A DNA stretch of 64,000 bases, from the NCBI GenBank assembly GCA_003971905.1, contig RSEE01000057.1, positions 1 to 64,000 on the forward strand, in the 5' to 3' direction. Each line of letters starts with the position of its first letter. The first letter of the stretch is position 1. A program made the translations under genes and the position numbers. Shown here piece after piece: positions 43,587-57,483 of the stretch. Below the pieces are notes generated by a model. That model was not told the DNA's origin and did not search any database. It saw only the letters and a list, made by a program, of their open reading frames with translations. The stretch is from Moniliella sp. 'wahieum'. Lineage: Eukaryota; Basidiomycota; Moniliellomycetes; Moniliellales; Moniliellaceae.

Positions 43587-45713
43587 ATGGACGTCGACGA
43601 GTCGGGCCTTCTGCAGCTCAACGCTGTCTCCAGGCACGCGGGTACATCACCCGCCCACTCGACTTTGGCGATCTCACTCCGGCCCTGACGCCCGGACGGA
43701 CGACCCCGCGCCGACCTCCGATCCCAATCCCAATCCCAATCCCAGTCCCAACCCTGGTCCCGACGGTGCGGATGCAGGGCGTGCGGGGCGTACTTCGCAC
43801 GCGCGCAAGCGGTCGCCGCGCTCGCGCATCAAGGAGTTTTGCTGATATCATCACGCTCATCTTGGCGGACAGCACGCGGGACCTGGATGCGAAAACGGCG
43901 TTGGCCGCGCGTGTGCGTGTGTTGGAAGCGTCCTTGGCGCGCCAGCAAAAGGCTTTTTGATCCAGGGCGAAGACTTGATGGGGTCCCAAAAGCAAGCCGC
44001 TGCAGCACAAGCTATGGTCGAGTACGTACCCTTCCCCCCCGTCCATCTCCGTTTCCATCTCCACCTCCGTCTCCACCTCCGTCTCCACCTCCGTCTCCAC
44101 CTCCGGCTCCGTTTCATTTCCTACCCCTGCTGCCGGGCTGCTTGACTGACTGAAACGCTGTGTATTTGTCTATGTCTCTGTGTGCGGGGGGGTAGGAACG
44201 TGACGTCTTCCTGGACAGGCGAAAAAGTAGCGCACAAGACGACGGCGGACGAGTTGACCAAGCTCAAGCGGGACTTTGGCAGTGTGCGTCTGTCGGCGTC
44301 GCAGGCCAAGCATGCGGCCGAACGGCGTGCGGAGCTCCTAAAGACCAAGTTGAGCGACGGTGACAATCCAGACCCTCTTGACCAAAGGGTGTGCGGCCGA
44401 CCTGCGCGTGGTAGGCGGCGCATTTGGGTTGCCTGGCTCGCATTCGCCGCGTCGTCTGGGTCGCTAGCGGAGGACCAAGTTGCCGCCTTGGAGGCTGATC
44501 GGTCGGCTCTGGTACGCGAGTTGACGGCTGTCAAGTTATTTGCTACGGAATGCGTCAATGCGCTCCGTACGACCGCTATGCACTTGGCCAAACATGTCCA
44601 GACCCACCAACCTACCGCTCTGGCTTCTGACAAGAACAAGATCAAGCGTTCCCCGCACCTGGATCCGCAACTGCAACTGCAACTGACCTAGCTCTTCTGT
44701 CCCCTTCCACCGCCCTCCCCGCATTTGTCGGCGACCTCTTCCCTGCCCTGGTGCGGTACGTAGATGCGAACGGACAGGACCACCCGGCGTCCAAAGCGCT
44801 CCTCCAAGCCACGGAAGAAGTGGAGCACCAAGCTTCCCAAGTGGCCCTGTTGAGCGCCGAACGAGCCGAGAACGAGCAACGCGCCTTGTTACGCGCCAAG
44901 ACGGAGACCGTCACGTTCGCCGCCCAAGCCCAACTCCAAGCCCAAGTCCAAGCCAAGGCCACGGCCCAACGGGAAGCCAGGGGGGGCAAGGAGGATCAGT
45001 GGTTTCAGCTCCATCCCAGACCGAGGAGGATCTACGCACCTCCTTAGCCTCGACTCAACTGCGCCTGAGCCAACTGGACGGCGCAACAAAAACAAGAGCG
45101 TGACCTGGCCCGGGCACAGGACCAACTCGCTCAGACCACCACCTTGCTCGACATGTACCGTCAACGTGAAGCTGCTGGGTTTGCGCTGGAACCAACTATG
45201 CGCCGCGCAGCCGCACGAACAGAGTGATAGTTTCTCGGTCCACGTTCGTCGCGCACCTACTTCGCTACCTACCTCGGGGCCTACCTCCATGCCTACTTCG
45301 GGGCATACCTCGGGGCCTACGTCGATGCCCGACACGGATGTTGCTCTTGCGCCACAGGAACACGAGGGCGACACGACACCCAAGCAACTGCCTGCCCCAG
45401 CGAGGGGAGCACCACGCCTTCGTAGAAGGTACGGTGATTGATTATGGGTCGGACGCTGAGCCGGACACGCCGCGAGTGCAGCCGCGAGCGCAGGAGCAAG
45501 TCCCGACCAGGTCCCGACCAGGTCCCGACCCAGGCGCAGACCCAGGCGGACGCGGGCAAGAGGAAGAGAAAAGCGGACCAGGTGGGCGGTGTGGGGTGGG
45601 GGGAGGAGCCTACATCGACGCGGCGCGTATCGGCACGCTTGGGACGACGTCAAGCCGCACCCCACGCAGCAGCGGGTGACGAGAGAGAAATGCTGGTGGT
45701 GGGCTGGGTGTGA
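43587..45713 (+). CDS. Coiled-coil protein with ADIP-like N-terminus
   Basis: The ATG at 43587 gives MDVDESGLLQLNAV, then ARGYITRPLDFGDL (second frame) and IKEFADIITLILADSTRDLD with AKTALAARVRVLEASLARQQ. The pattern of a short helix, RGY...RPLDF, then a helix before a long coiled coil resembles the fungal relatives of afadin- and alpha-actinin-binding protein (ADIP). An intron at 44022-44195 (GTACGT...GGGTAG) contains CTCCGTCTCCAC repeats. The coiled coil follows: TADELTKLKRDFGSVRLSAS, QVAALEADRSALVRELTAVK, LLQATEEVEHQASQVALLSA, ERDLARAQDQLAQTTTLLDM and YRQREAAGFALEPTMRRAAA. Beyond a TGATAG near 45225 the coding character continues (VIDYGSDAEPDTP, KRKRKAD) to 45713, possibly its C-terminus. 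At least five frame breaks. Confidence 0.5.
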
Positions 45714-46075
45714 CTGGTGGTGGGCGTACCCGCGTGGAGGGGCCGGTGGAGTCGACGCCGCTGCCGCACCGGACCAATGCGAGGCGCGAGCCGCGGCTGG
45801 GGCTACGTGCGCCGGATCGTGTGCCGCGGCTCGGAGGGAGGCACGGCTGAGATGTGCGGTGTGGATGTGGATGTGGATTGGATGTATGTTGGCTTGTATA
45901 TGGGTTGGTTAGCTAGCTGTGTCCCTTCGTAGTAGGAGACGCCTCACGTGCGTGTCACGTGCGCTGACGTCACCCGCCTGCTCGTGCGACGTCTGCCTTC
46001 GATGGGCTGGGCTGGGATGTTCGGCCCAGCAGAGACGCCTGAGAAGATTCTGCGCCCCCACCCCCACCCTCCCAT
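45714..46075. promoter_or_regulatory. Upstream region of the EDC3-like gene
   Basis: Two TCACGTG E-boxes (45944-45950 and 45955-45961) and a TGACGTCA CRE-type site (45965-45972) lie together 105-132 bp before the assigned start codon. Confidence 0.5.
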
Positions 46076-47997
46076 GGCCTCCTCTTCACCGCCGCCGCAC
46101 CGTCGAGGTGCGTCTGCACACCGGCCACACCCTCCGGGCACCATCGCCAGCGTCGACCCGTCCAGCAGACCCTCACCGTCGCCACTGCCCACCGCACCTT
46201 CACCTGGCCCAAGACCCACATTGCGTCTCTCACCCTCTGCGACGCTCCCCCGAGCCACAGGCACAGTACACCCACAGGTACACCCACAGGTACACCCACA
46301 GGCACAGCCACAGGTAGAGCGTCCTCTACAGCTGCCCCGCCCACTGGTTCCTCACCCGCCCCAGCGCATTCGGCACCTGTCCAACACACCACTGCCTCGC
46401 CTCGGCGTGACGCTGGCGGACCATTCCCGATCGCAAAAAGACGCGGGGGAAGAAAGTCTCTACGGCCAGTCCTAGGCTGCCGCCAGGCACGCCCACAGGC
46501 ACAGGCAAGCCCACAGGCACAGGCAAGGCCACAGGCACGGGTGTGAGCACGGGTGTGCCGCCGCCCATCCCCGCCCGGGCTTTTCCGACGACTTTGACTT
46601 TGATGCAGCGCTGGGCAAGTTTGATAAGAAAAAGGAGTTTGAGGATTTAAGGTACGGGAGCGTTTAGCGTTTTCCTCTGCCCTCTTCCCTCTTCCCTCTT
46701 CCCTCTTCCCTCTTCCCTCTTCCCTCTTCCCTCTTCCCTCTTCCCTCTTCCCTCTTCCTCCCTCTTCCCCTTCCCTCTTCCCTCTTCCCTCTTCCCTCTT
46801 CCCTCTTCCCTCTTCCTCTTCCCTCTTCCCTCTTCCCTCTTCCCTCTTCCCTCTTCCCTCTTCCCTCTTCCCTCTTCCCTCTTCCCTCTTCCCTCTTCCC
46901 TCTTCCCGCTCTTTCCCTCTTCCCTCTTCCCTCTTCCCTCTTCCCTCTTCCCTCTTCCTCTTCCCTCTTCCCTCTTCCCTCTTCCTTCTTCCCTCTTCTC
47001 TTCCCTGTTCATTTGGCACATACAAGAAACCAAAGGGGGGGGGGGGGGGGGTACCACGCATGTCGACACGAGCGAACTAGCAGCTAACCTACCCATTTGG
47101 TATCTGGTCACTCAGAATGCCGACAAGACCGATCCTGCGCACCTTCTCGTGTCGCACAACAAGGCTGTACCGGGCTTGATCCCGCTCGTGCGCGGACCCA
47201 ATGGCGTTGGCCCAGCACCTCAAAGTCCAGTGCGCGCCAACCGCCCACGCGGCGCTCAGGATAAGTTGGGCATACACGAACCGGTGCTCAGTCCGCCCAG
47301 TTCGGAGTATGCGGTGCCCAGGTCGCCTCGGGCGCCTGCTGCGTCGCTCTCTGCTCGGGCGGCAAGAACGCCAAAGACGCCAACAACAACAAAGACGCCA
47401 AAGGCACGGATACGAGCGCAGCAAAGGAAAGCAAGGACGGGACGCGGAGTACTTCTCGTTCGCAGTCGCACTCGCGCACGCGCGGGGCCGAAGACGAGGA
47501 CGGGGAAAAGCAAGAGTTACGCATACGGGTCGCGTTGCTTGAAGCGTTGGCGGGGCTCCATGTGCAGCCTGCTGCGCCGGCGCCGGCGGAACTGGGCGTA
47601 AGCGAGCGGGCACGGACGTACGATGTGACTATGTTTCCGGGACCATGTCGCACAGAGTTTGGCTGCGACAGACGAGATGTACCCGACGGCCGCGACGGGC
47701 CCGACGCACTTTGAAGGTCAAGTGCAGTTTACTGTCGCCGCCTTGCCGGCTCCCCCTGCGGCAGCGACAAGGCCAAGCACAGCGACAAGCACACCGACAG
47801 CGCCCAAGACAACGGCAGCGGCCAAGACAAGGTTGTTGGAAGTACGCTATTTGGGCGTGAACGATGCAGCTACGGACCCTACGCTCCGCGGCGATGCTAT
47901 GCCGTTCAAGTACTCACGCTCCTTCACCCTCCGCCCGGAAACGGCACCTATCTTCGTTCGTCGCTTGCGAGCGGCCACGTTCCGCGATGCCGAGTAA
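46076..47997 (+). CDS. EDC3: EDC3-like enhancer of mRNA decapping
   Basis: Edc3 is a P-body scaffold that stimulates Dcp2. The ATG at 46076 opens MASSSPPPHR. Across frame breaks an N-terminal Lsm fold is visible: VEVRLHTGHTLR, GTIASVDPSS, QTLTVATAHRTFTWPKTHIA and SLTLCDA. After a Thr/Pro-rich linker (12-bp repeats, GTPTGTPTG) comes the FDF motif DDFDFDAALGKFDKKKEFED near 46585-46645. An intron at 46652-47115 holds a huge heptamer repeat. Then NADKTDPAHLLVSHNK and KLGIHEPVLSPPSSEY, and LLEALAGLHVQPAAPAPAEL with GVSERARTYDVTM, which resembles the first helices of a YjeF_N domain. The remaining tail (FTLRPETAPIFVRRLRAATF) does not look like the rest of a YjeF_N fold, so that dimerisation domain seems reduced or unreadable. 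Confidence 0.6.
46681..47006. repeat. Intronic (TTCCCTC)n heptamer array
   Basis: About 46 tandem copies of TTCCCTC with a few interruptions (TTCCTC, TTCCTTC, GCTCTTTC) over 325 bp, all inside the EDC3-like intron. A run of 17 G follows at 47035-47051. The strand is almost purely pyrimidine, so the mirror strand is purine and could form triplex or other non-B DNA. Confidence 0.9.
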
Positions 47998-48816
47998 GCA
48001 TCACCACCCTACAGTCTGGTCTCAGGGCGAGTAGAGCGTAAGGGAGGGAAAGAGTGTCAGTCTTCAGTTGAAACCTCTTCTACCTGTCCCACCCTTTGGG
48101 GCGTGTGCGGTCCTCTTCTACCTGTACCGTCCCTTGTCGCGTGTGGGGTCGGTTTGGGGGTTGGACGTTCTCGCCACGGAGTCCCCGCTTGGCCCCGTCT
48201 TGTCTCCAGATCTGTTCGCCTTACCGTTTCACTGTCCCCTATTTTCGGTGGTTTCTTCCCGTTCACCCTCGGGATGGCAACCGGCAAACCGCAAACGTAT
48301 GCTTGTTTCGTCTCTTGTTAGTTGGCATAGTTACGTAGCAAAGGCTTGTTGAGCAGTCGAAGGTGTCCTGCGCGGGGAGTTTGGCCGTGGTGATGCTATG
48401 GGATGCTCTGTCGCCGCGCTGGAGCAGGTAGGAGACGCGTTCAATTGGTAAGGGAGGACATGCAGGAGTGGGAGTGGGCTTACAAAGCAGCCAGCCGAAG
48501 AATAAGAACGAGGGACGAGTACGAACGCTGGGCCGGCGCTCCCGTCCCGGCCGAGGATGGTACGAGGTACCAGTAGGTACTACAAGGGGAAGCGTCTACG
48601 GGCACACAGGGGGACATGCGGGGACAATTAAGTAGCAAACCAAAAATCCAATCGCAACCACAACCGCAGTGAACTGGTGAACTAATGAACACGGGACATG
48701 GCCCACACCCCAAGCGGGCGGCGGGGGGGAGGGGGGGGAGGCAGCAGAGCAGACCTCCCTACTGGCTCCACCGAGTCCGTACGACCATCCAGCCACGGCG
48801 TCTCTCGAGCCTTTTT
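47998..48816. other. Convergent intergenic region
   Basis: Between the end of the EDC3-like gene (plus) and the end of nitronate monooxygenase (minus). No supported gene. Two near-repeats, TCTTCTACCTGT(CCC/ACC)..., occur at 48075 and 48112. Confidence 0.4.
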
Positions 48817-50276
<1,460 letters not shown>

Positions 50277-50693
50277 GGCGGTTGGGAGGAAGAGACGAGG
50301 AAAAGGAGGATGGTGGTGGGGGGCAAGAAAAGCAAAAGAAAGCGGACGCGAGGAGTGAAAGCGGCGCCGTTTTCCTTAGTGGATCGGCCGGCCCGGGGGG
50401 GGTTATGCCGGGTCTGGGCCGGACTAGCCGACGCTCGCACGGCAGGTCACGTGGTGCGCCCTGCTGCCCCACATGGTTTGCCATCCGTCGCTATATCGAC
50501 CATCGACTATCGTCCATCCCATGTCGTCTCGCCCCACCAGCGCACTACCACTCACATGCACAATACATCCATCCATTCAGCCCACACCACCTACGGAGCA
50601 GGCGCCAACGGCCACTTATCCTGCATCGCCACCACCGCCGCCGCGCCTCCAACGGCTGCCACACATAGTCCCCCAGCCCCACCGAGCTGCACG
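50277..50693. other. Region upstream of nitronate monooxygenase
   Basis: TCACGTG at 50447-50453 (171 bp from the start codon). The remainder up to 50693 may hold the 3' end of the Ser/Pro-rich minus-strand gene; a hydrophobic reading, GGLCVAAVGGAAAVVAM near 50610-50665, is in a different frame. Confidence 0.4.
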
Positions 50694-53600
50694 TCACCAC
50701 CGAGGTGCAGCGCGACTCGCGTGTGCGCCGCCCGCCCCATCCCTCGGCCCATCCCTCGGCCCACCCTTCTGCCTGGGCGATAGCCGATCCAGAGACATGG
50801 GCGACCGGGACGAGCGCGGCGAAACGGGTAGCGGCTCGCTCGGGCTCGGTTGGACTGGGGCTTGCACTTGGGCTTGCACTTGGGCTTGCACTTGGGCTGC
50901 ACTTGGGCTCGCACTTGGGCTGGAACTCTGGTTGACGCTCACCGTCACGGGAATCGTGTGATTGGCACCAGTGACGTTGATGGTGGAGGTCCCGTGGCCC
51001 GGGCGGGAGAAAAGGGCAGAAGTAGGAGAAGAAGTAGAAGTAGAAGTAGAAGAATAAGAAGAAAAAGCAGACTTTCCTCCACCCCCTAGGACCTCTTCTA
51101 CCCCTAGGTCCTCTTTCTCTTCCTCCTCCTCCTCCTCTTCCTCTTCCTCCTCCGCCGCCGCCACCGCCCCGCTTGGCTGGGACCTCCAGCACCCACAGAC
51201 GGGACGCAGGACGCGGCCGAAGCAGAAACTGAAGCGCAAGCAGAAGTGGAAGCAGGAACTAGGTAGGCATCGTACACCGATGGGTCGTACGGCTTGCCCT
51301 CTTCCCCTCGGCTTGCCCAGGCGCCACCAAGGGCCCATTCAACGTCGGTGGCGAAGGCGAAGGTACAGCCGAAGGTACAGCCGAACGCGCAGGCACAGGT
51401 AAAGGCGAGGGGGGGGCACAGGGCAAAGTGACCATACTTGAGCGTCGTCGCCGAGCCGGGCCAGGGGAAAGGGGCAAGGGCGGAGACCAAGCCAAGAGGG
51501 AAGAGCGGCGTGTGGGGGGCGAAGCAAAGTGCGGAGCATACTTTAGGCCACATTGAGAAGCAAGTAGCAGCAGCACTAGCAGCACTAGCACCAAGAGGAG
51601 AGAGGAAGAAAGCCAGAGGTACGAAGAAGTAGGTATGGAATGATGCACCACAGTGGGATCCACCACTCCACCTCCACTTCCTCCTCTCTCCCTCGTTTGC
51701 CCCTCCTCCCCCGTACCTCCTTCCTCCTCCTCCTCCTCCTCCTCCTCGGCCGGTCTTTGTCCTGGGTCCTGGTCCTGCTGCCCTGCACCATCAGACCTCA
51801 CCCACACTCCGCCCATCGAGCCTGATCCTGAACCTGATCCTGAACCTGATCCTGAACCTGAACCTGAACCTGAACCTGAGCCTGGGAGCAGCCGCGGTCG
51901 CCGTCGGGGTCATGTTCGGGGCCGTGGCCGTGGCAGACCACCAGGCCGAAGTCAACCTGCCACCCAACACACTCGCTTCCAAATCCAACACCTGCCTTGG
52001 CGACGACGATGCCGGAGCCCAAACTGCTCCTCTTCCCGATGCAAACCAACCGCACTCGCCCCACCCATCCACATCCCACTCCCACTCCCGACCCCGACCC
52101 CGACCCCGGTCCAGAGTCAAGAGGCCCGCCGTAGCGCGCTCCGTGGCCGTAGAGGTAGTGGTCGTGGTCCTGGTAGGAGCGAGGGGACCATAGCACGCCA
52201 CAGACCCACCTGTCGGTCCGTAGGAAGAAAAGGATGTGGAGGTAGTAGGACGAGCAGGTGCAGTGGTTCAGGTCGGTGTCGACGGCGGGGGAACGACGTG
52301 GTTTGCCCAGTACCCGAGGGGGTGCCTGGGGGAATACCTGCGGGGCAGCAAGAGCGACGGAGGGCGATGGCGGAGTACCTTCGCTCCCAACCCGTTACCA
52401 ATACCGGTACCGCGGCCGGGACCAACACCTGTACCAGGATCCAGGCGGGGGTCCAGGGAGGGATCGGTGGAGGTCGTGCGTGGGACGGAGGTGGGTGTGC
52501 GAGGTTGACTCCGGTCGGTTGGGAGGAAAGGTGGGTTGGGTGGGTGGGCTGCTTCAGGTCCGTGGGAGGGAGGTGGGGTTGGCTGGATCGGTGGGCTTGG
52601 GTGCAGAAGGCGAAGCAAGAGGGGAAACGAGGGAAGAAGCGGAAGTGGGGGAAGAGAAGCGAGAGGAGAGAGGAGAAAGAGGGATAGGAAGTGCGGTGGT
52701 CGACCCACCTGCACCACCATAGTGATGATGGACAGCGCCAGCGCCATCGCGCAGGCGTAACGGTAAAGGTAAAGGGAACCGGGACGTTTTGGGCGAGGGG
52801 GAGGGTGCGGCAGGAGGCGTGAGGCACGGGTAAGACATGGTACTTGCGCGCCGTAGAGGGGAGATAAAGATAAAGATAAAGTTAACGAGAGTGAAGATCC
52901 CCAACTGGACCGGGTACGGAGTACCGAGGCGTTACTGTGACCACAACTGTCGTTACGCTCGCTGCTTCCCGACCCAGCTGTGCTCCTCGTGCTTCCAGGC
53001 GACAGCGGCGAGGGGGGAGGGAATAGCGTCGAAGGGCTCAGACTGCTCCCAGTCGGACTGGGTCCAAGCGGGGGGGAACGTAAGTTCCCTGATGGGCTTC
53101 GTGGGTCCAGGGGGATGCCCAGCAGCGCAGCCGCTTTGGGACGCAACTCGATCCGACTGCCAGGGTGACTGACAGGGTGACTGACAGGGTGACTGCCAGG
53201 GTGACTGCCAGGGTGACTGCCAGGGTGACTGCCAGGGTGACTGACAGTGTCCCCCCTGGGCATTGGAGTGGTGGCGGTGGTAGGGTGGGAGGATAGGCCC
53301 GCGGTGTTGGTGGATTGGGAGGATGCGCTTGAGGGTGTGGAAGGGAGAGGTGAAGAGCGGTCGTGGTGGAAGGAGCGAGTGGGATGGAAGCACGGGGCAG
53401 TGCGGGTGCAGAAGAAAAAGGTAAAGAGGGGGGGGAGGGATGCACAGTTTGAGAAGGAAGGGTGAGGGGGAAGGGGTAGGACTGGTAGTAGTGCTAGTAG
53501 TGGCAGCAAGAGGAAGAGGGAGAGGAAGAGGAAGAGGTGAAGGGGGGGGAAGGGGATGGGACGCCCTGGCAGCAGAAGGATTAAGGGGCAAGCTAGCCTG

Positions 53601-54893
53601 TCCAGCGGGGGGGGACGGCGCAGCGTGCTGAGACCGAGGCGCAGACGACGGCCGCTGGGACGACAAGAGGTGGGACGACGAGAGTTGGGACGACGAGAGC
53701 TGGGACGACGAGAGTTGGGACGGCGGGAGCTGGGACGGCGGGAGCTGGGACAAGACCACCTCGGACCAACTCTCCGTTCCCAACAACTTGGTCAGCTTGG
53801 TATACGTTCGTCGTGCTGCGACGTTATGACTGCCAAGCCACCGCACGTCACTGTCCCTTTCGTCCTCGTTCTCGGCTTCGTCCTTGTCCTTGGCCATTTC
53901 CGTCACAATCTCCGTCTCCGTCTCCGTCTCCGGTTCCGTCAGCATCTGCGTTTGCATTTGCGTTTGCGTTTGCGTCTGCATCTGCGTCTGCGTCTGCGTC
54001 TGCGTCTCGTCCGAGGGCAATGGCAAGGGCAACGGCAACGGCAAAGGCGAAGGCGAGGGCAAGGGTGAAGGTGAGGGGAAGACAGGATCATCGTCGTTCC
54101 ACACTGCGTGCGGCCGTCCATCGCCCATGGACGGGGGGAAAGCAGGCACGGGGTTTGTCCCCGACCGACCTGTCCAGACGGCCCCCGGCCCAGCGCTGGG
54201 GGGGGGGACAAGCGACGTAAGCGAGGTAAGGAAGTTAGGGGGGTAAGACAGGTAAGCGGGGTAGGGGTAGGTAGTGCCGAGGTTGAGGTCGGGACGGAGG
54301 GAGGGGCAGGTCCGACGAGCTCCAAGCCCAGGCTAGAGGAAGGTGGGTGGGAAGTGACGGTATCGCGGTCGTGTACGGAAGGTAGGACAGCGTCCATATT
54401 GTGAGCGCAAGCGATGCGGTGCCGTGGGAGGCTAGGTCCGGGCGCTGCGTGGGGTCCGGGACCAAGGGCGAGTCCGACCGAAAGTCCGATGGTTGGAATA
54501 AAGTGCTCGGATCGGATGGGCTTGCGCTTGTGTCGGCTGCTGCGCCGGAGCGGGGCGACGGGGCACGTGGAAGTGAAGTGGGAAGGGGGTGTGAATGGGT
54601 GTGAATCGGGGTGTGAATGGGCAAGGGGGGGTGAATGGGGAGGAGGAAGGTTGGAGGGGGGGTAATAGAAACAGAAGAGCAAGAAGGGAAGTATAAAGCG
54701 TTGCATCCACCCACGTAGGAGCCAATGCGGACTGGTACGTATCACTTCCGTCGCCATCGTCGTCAGGGGGAACCGACTCGGGTTCGTCAAGCGTCGCATG
54801 GCTAGCACTGGTCGGTAACGACTGGATGCTGCTATTGGTCGTTCTCGATGGGGCCGAGGCGGCACAGAAGATCGGAGGGGGCGCGGAGGTCAT
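50694..54893 (-). CDS. Ser/Pro/Thr-rich low-complexity protein, unknown function
   Basis: Minus-strand coding character runs for 4.2 kb through many frame changes. The start at 54893 gives MTSAPPPIFCAASAPSRTTN, then ATLDEPESVPPDDDGDGSDT. Later: SPSDPSTLFQPSDFRSDSPL, HAVWNDDDPVFPSPSPLPSP, a Gln/Thr repeat (TQTQTQMQTQ), KDKDEAENEDERDSDVRWLG, RRTYTKLTKLLGTESWSEVV (the most fold-like stretch), SQLSSSQLSSS repeats, a GSHPGSHP repeat, VEWALGGAWASRG, DPSVYDAYLVPAS, a poly-Glu run, TINVTGANHTIPVTVSVNQS and a QVQAQVQAQ repeat, to a stop at 50694. It is probably one large disordered protein, but it could be two genes. No family recognised. Confidence 0.4.
53161..53246. repeat. Coding 12-bp minisatellite (GSHP repeat)
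   Basis: Seven tandem units of CAGGGTGACTGC or CAGGGTGACTGA. The minus strand reads as a GSHP/VSHP repeat in the Ser/Pro-rich gene. A 15-bp unit array (GACGACGAGAGTTGG and variants, 53655-53750) in the same gene encodes QLSSS repeats. Confidence 0.8.
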
Positions 54894-57300
54894 CTTGCAG
54901 TGGCGGCCAAGATATAGTAGTGAGGTGAAGGACGAAAAGACTCGGCACTGATGGAGGGGGTGGAGGGAGGGTGCGCAGATCCCAGTCCCGGAGTAAGGCG
55001 AGGGGGGGATTAAGTAGTGGTGTCTAGCAGCCACGGTTTGGCGTCCTGGCGAACCGTGACGCTCCGGTGGGGGCAGTCACTTGTTGGGTCGGGAGGTGGT
55101 TTGGTGCTGGGTTGCTAACCAGAGGAAGAAAATAGGGAATAGATGGCCTGAGGAGATCGTCGGACAACCACCGAACACCGAACACCGAAAAAAAAGACCT
55201 AGAAGAAGAAAAGAAAAGAAACCAAGGAGTACTAGGGTCAGTCGTGGCTGGTCGATCTGACACACACCCACACCCACATCCACATCCACATCCACACACA
55301 CAACTAGAACACAACCCCATCCGACAGAAGGTTCCGTTAGCGTCAGCGTGGGCTCCCACCCGCCCAAGGCGCAGCCCACCGATCATCCATCCGGACAGCC
55401 CCACGCAATGCAAGGGGACAGCGCACACAGGACGGAGAAAGCTAGCTGTAAAGCACAGGCGTGCGCAAATCGCAAGTTGCCTCTCCCATTCAGTATTCAG
55501 TCTGAATATTCAGCCCGCTCGCCCTCCCCGGGGGACTGAGAGTGGGAGTGGGACGCGCGTGGACAGACGGGGCAAGCTGGTACGGTCTGGGCGGGTGTCG
55601 CACGTCGCATGTCAGGGGCGGGGGCAGTGAGACGAGGTGGACGCGCAGCAATCGCCCAGGGGACAGAGCGCGGGAACAAAAAAGGTGGGAGGTGGATGGT
55701 GGACGGTGGACGGTGGAGGGTGTACAGTCATCAAACGACCGAGCAGCGCGGCTGAATATTGCGACGGAGCTTACTTGGGTGTGGCGCCCAAGCCAAAAAG
55801 GAGGGTGTGGAGGGTTGAACGTTGAACGTTTAGTGTTCGGTGTTCAGTCGAGTACGGTGAACGTTGCCGGTGGGAGGCGCAACGCGGGATGAGTCATGGT
55901 GGAGGCGGGGGGAGGGGGGGTGCTGACGCGCTGCGCATCTGGGATGGGGTGTGGAGGAGGGCAAAAAGGGAAGGCAGGAGCAGAGAAACGGATGGGATGG
56001 ATAACTCAGTACTCACAAGAAGAGAGGGCTACGACCTGCACGTGTGGACAGGGCGCTGTGGCGGGAGATGGTGGCGCGGCGAAAGAGGAGGCAAGCGAGA
56101 GGCGGTGGATGGGCTGCTGGTGGTGCTCGTGGCGGTGTGTGCAGGGGAGGGAGTGGTGTCTGTGGGCGGTCTGGAAGCAGAAGACGAAAGGGATGTGCTT
56201 TTGCTGGTCGGCCAGAAAGCGACGATGGGGTTCTGAGCTCGTCCATTGGCCTTGGAGCTTGGTCCTCGTCGCGGGTTCGGTTTGCTCCCGCACTAGCCAG
56301 CTGAGCGTACCGAGTGATCAACGTACCCACCACAACCAGAAAGCAACCATTAACCACCACCAGGTTAGATCTTAGAGGCGGGCAGGACGTACATACACCC
56401 TCTGGCATACGTAGTCCTCGCATGCTCCCCATCATTAATCACGTGTGGGGCACAACACACTGGCCTGGTGCTGGGGTCGGTGGCAGCTGGACAATCGGAG
56501 GGGAAGTGCTCGTGATCATTCGATCATCGGTTAGATCACTCAGTACTCAGCGACCATTGCTGTGTTCACCCATTCACCCATTCACCCCCCATTCCATATT
56601 CCCCGTGTGGCGGCGAGACAATCGGCGCGTCAACCTCTGGCATTCGATCTTTGCACCCGTCTGTCCCGCCACGCCCTGGGCCTATGCTTGCGCCTAGCAC
56701 TAGATCGCTATCCTCGGGCCTCCATCGACCAGCGACCGGCCAGCGCCAGTCTGGTCACCCACTGTTTCAATGTATATACTTGGGCCCATAGATCTCAGAT
56801 CGAGATCTCGCAGCACTCGTGCCCATAGCGCGCCTAGCCCACGCTGGTAGATAGCAGAGACTCTCCAAGATCCCACCATTGAATGTAACATTGACAGCCG
56901 TAATGCATAACATGTTACAGCGGGTTATAATTCGGAGGAAGGACCGGGCCGATCGGGAACCAGAGAAAATCGAGAACTGGTAACCAGGAGGGAGCATGGC
57001 GTATGGAGCTGGCGTTGGCATGCTGGCTACAATCAACAATCAACAAGAATGGGAAACCAATTGCCTCAGCCACACCGCTTCCCATTTGAAGCTTGAGGCT
57101 TGACATGCTAGCTTGACATATTGACAAGGCGCCCGCTTCAGCTTCAGTTCCAGCCCCTCGGCCAGTGTGCGACCTGCAAACACGTGAGAAGGACATTTGA
57201 GTACAGTGTAAAAGCACCTTGAATATTGACAGCGCACGTGATTAATTGTGTCCACACTCCAGTCTCAGTATTTTGGGACCTGTCATTAATGTCGTTCCGC

Positions 57301-57380
57301 GTCACTAGCTTCACTAGTAACTAGTAGTCAGTCACTCGGGCCTAAGTAGAGCTAGTAGCTAGTAACTAGTAGCTAGTAAC
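57301..57380. repeat. ACTAGT/AGCTAG word cluster
   Basis: An 80-bp patch made of GTCACTAG, ACTAGTAACTAGTAG and AGCTAGTAGCTAGTAAC words. Related words occur in at least six other intergenic regions of the window. Confidence 0.7.
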
Positions 57381-57419
57381 ACATACAATAGCCAAGCCAC
57401 CCGGTGTACCAGGGCGCGC

Positions 57420-57483
57420 TGTACCCCACCTACCACTGTACCCCACCTACCACTGTACCCCACCTACCACTGTACCCCACCTA
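57420..57483. repeat. 17-bp tandem repeat
   Basis: Three full units of TGTACCCCACCTACCAC and a partial fourth. Confidence 0.9.

Noticed and set aside
46647-47061. Minus-strand Glu/Gly/Arg/Lys-rich ORFs (GKREEGRGKREEGR) as a coiled-coil protein
   Set aside because: They are the translation of the (TTCCCTC)n intronic array and have no non-repeat domain.
57301-57380. CRISPR-like array or tRNA cluster
   Set aside because: Words are short, irregular and without spacers of constant size; no tRNA A/B-box pair is seen, and the genome is eukaryotic.
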